Positions 63,206-64,000 of a stretch of 64,000 nt of DNA are shown in pieces. How positions within the stretch are numbered: the first letter of the stretch is position 1; each line of letters begins with the position of its first letter. A program made the position numbers and the translations under genes. Below the pieces are notes generated by a model, which did not search any database, had not been told where the DNA came from, and was given only the letters and a program-made list of their open reading frames with translations. Source of the stretch: an uncultured Ruminococcus sp. GTDB lineage: Bacteria > Bacillota > Clostridia > Oscillospirales > Acutalibacteraceae. Where the stretch lies: assembly GCA_902787145.1 (NCBI GenBank), contig CADAEZ010000001.1, positions 84,813 through 148,812 of the forward strand, in the 5' to 3' direction.

Positions 63206-63227
63206 AAGAAAGGAGTGAAAAAAGTTT

Positions 63228-63515
63228 ATGAAATATTTCAGTGATGAGCAGATAAATGAGATGAAACAGCGTGTCAGAAGTGAATTTTCACCGAAATCAA
63301 GAGCGGTATATATGATGTACGTCAGCAGGATAGAAGAACTCAACAAGAAATATGATGAAGGAACAGCAAGCAGTAAGGAGCTTTTGCAGGCAATAGCAGA
63401 ATTACAGAGCTTTTCTGAAAGATATGTCCCTCATAACAGTGTTGAGGATAAAAATGATGAAGATGCCGATGCCTATGAGTATGAGAATTATGATTTCCGT
63501 CCTCACGTTTTATGA
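63228..63515 (+). CDS. Small acidic protein, function unknown
   Basis: 95 residues. A helical N-terminal half (EQINEMKQRVRSEF, IEELNKKYDEGTASSKELL) is followed by an acidic Asp/Glu/Tyr tail. GAAAGGAG lies upstream of the ATG. Its 3' end overlaps the convergent TcdA-like gene by 13 bp. No family recognised; it might be a small cytosolic regulator. Confidence 0.65.
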   Translation: MKYFSDEQINEMKQRVRSEFSPKSRAVYMMYVSRIEELNKKYDEGTASSKELLQAIAELQSFSERYVPHNSVEDKNDEDADAYEYENYDFRPHVL

Positions 63516-64000
63516 ATTATGTCCTTGATGACCTCACCTGCAATTATCAGCCCGACTACTGAAGGTACAAAGGCGATACTTGCAGGTGTTATTTTTTTCG
63601 TTGTTTCGTCATACTCTTTGATTTTCGGCTCGATGGGAGTTTCCTTTGAGTACACGACTTTGAGTTTTTTTATTCCACGTTCTTTTAATTCCTTTCGCAT
63701 TACACGTGCAAGCGGGCATACAGATGTCTTGTATATATCTGAGACCTCAAAAAGTGTCGGGTTCAATTTATTTCCTGCACCCATTGATGAAATTATTGGA
63801 GTATTGCTTTTATCCGCCTGCATGACAAGCTGTATCTTTCCGCTGACGGTGTCAATCGCATCAACTATATAGTCATACTGTGAAAAATCAAATGTTTCAG
63901 CGGTTTCGGGTGTGTAGAATATATTATATGTATTTACTCTGATATCGGGGTTTATATCCTCTGCACGGGCTTTTGCGACTTCTGTTTTATATTTCCCGAC
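63503..64000 (-). CDS. TcdA/ThiF-like E1 enzyme, C-terminal part (cut by window edge)
   Basis: 166 in-frame residues, including those upstream of the internal ATG at 63823. Reading from 64000, VGKYKTEVAKARAEDINPDI, YDYIVDAIDTVSGK and SSMGAGNKLNPTLFEVSDIYKTSVCPLARVMRKEL (two parts of one run) match the C-terminal half of TcdA (CsdL/YgdL). TcdA dehydrates N6-threonylcarbamoyladenosine in tRNA to its cyclic form using ATP. The Rossmann N-terminus lies outside the window. Confidence 0.85.
   Translation of the reverse strand, partial: VGKYKTEVAKARAEDINPDIRVNTYNIFYTPETAETFDFSQYDYIVDAIDTVSGKIQLVMQADKSNTPIISSMGAGNKLNPTLFEVSDIYKTSVCPLARVMRKELKERGIKKLKVVYSKETPIEPKIKEYDETTKKITPASIAFVPSVVGLIIAGEVIKDIIHKT

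Overview
The window reads as chromosome of a Gram-positive, gut-type Clostridia bacterium, most like a starch-using Ruminococcus/Oscillospiraceae. The evidence is strong AGGAGG-type ribosome binding sites with frequent TTG and GTG starts, Gram-positive signal peptides, a secreted GH13 amylase with starch-binding modules, Fn3, BspA-like and cohesin-like surface proteins, a class D-like sortase and SipW-type signal peptidases. The species cannot be fixed from the sequence alone. No rRNA, tRNA, CRISPR array, integrase or transposase was seen.

Layout. 1-5.6 kb: end of a DegT aminotransferase, a membrane GT2, then a methionine operon (metF, stand-alone B12-methionine-synthase activation protein, metH lacking that domain). 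6-9.2 kb (minus): L-asparaginase and two secreted Fn3 proteins. 9.3-11.3 kb (minus): a three-gene sortase locus whose likely substrate carries an unusual IKATG motif. 11.6-29.8 kb: a 19-gene Wzx/Wzy polysaccharide operon (chain-length regulator, tyrosine kinase, initiating phosphoglycosyltransferase, UDP-sugar dehydrogenase, glycosyltransferases, two TupA-like ATP-grasp proteins, polymerase, flippase, acyl/acetyltransferases, DegT enzymes). 29.9-33.3 kb: a minus-strand nucleotidyltransferase, then UDP-glucuronate epimerase and UDP-galactopyranose mutase, which extend the sugar supply. 33.4-36.7 kb: a phage-tail/C-type-lectin-like orphan, a 40-aa membrane peptide, a cohesin-like surface protein, a small RNA resembling type I antitoxin RNAs, a LOG-family enzyme and a Cys-rich small protein.

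36.9-61.6 kb is the most remarkable part. A secreted alpha-amylase is followed by a same-strand locus of exported proteins whose hydrophobic leader ends in an [A/S]-W motif, as in SipW-processed TasA/camelysin-type fibre proteins. With them are two S-H-D (SipW-type) signal peptidases, a membrane-anchored McrB-like AAA+ ATPase, a DUF2357-like protein with a very long coiled coil, and a 1986-residue secreted protein. Two of the exported proteins carry CBM26-like starch-binding modules. My reading is a dedicated surface-fibre system for starch contact, with the McrB-like/DUF2357-like pair as a possible assembly motor rather than a restriction enzyme. A four-helix-bundle gene flanked by 32-bp inverted repeats sits inside this locus and looks like an inserted cassette.

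61.6-64 kb: a small lipoprotein, a secreted BspA-type leucine-rich-repeat protein, a small acidic protein and the end of a TcdA/ThiF-like E1 enzyme on the minus strand.
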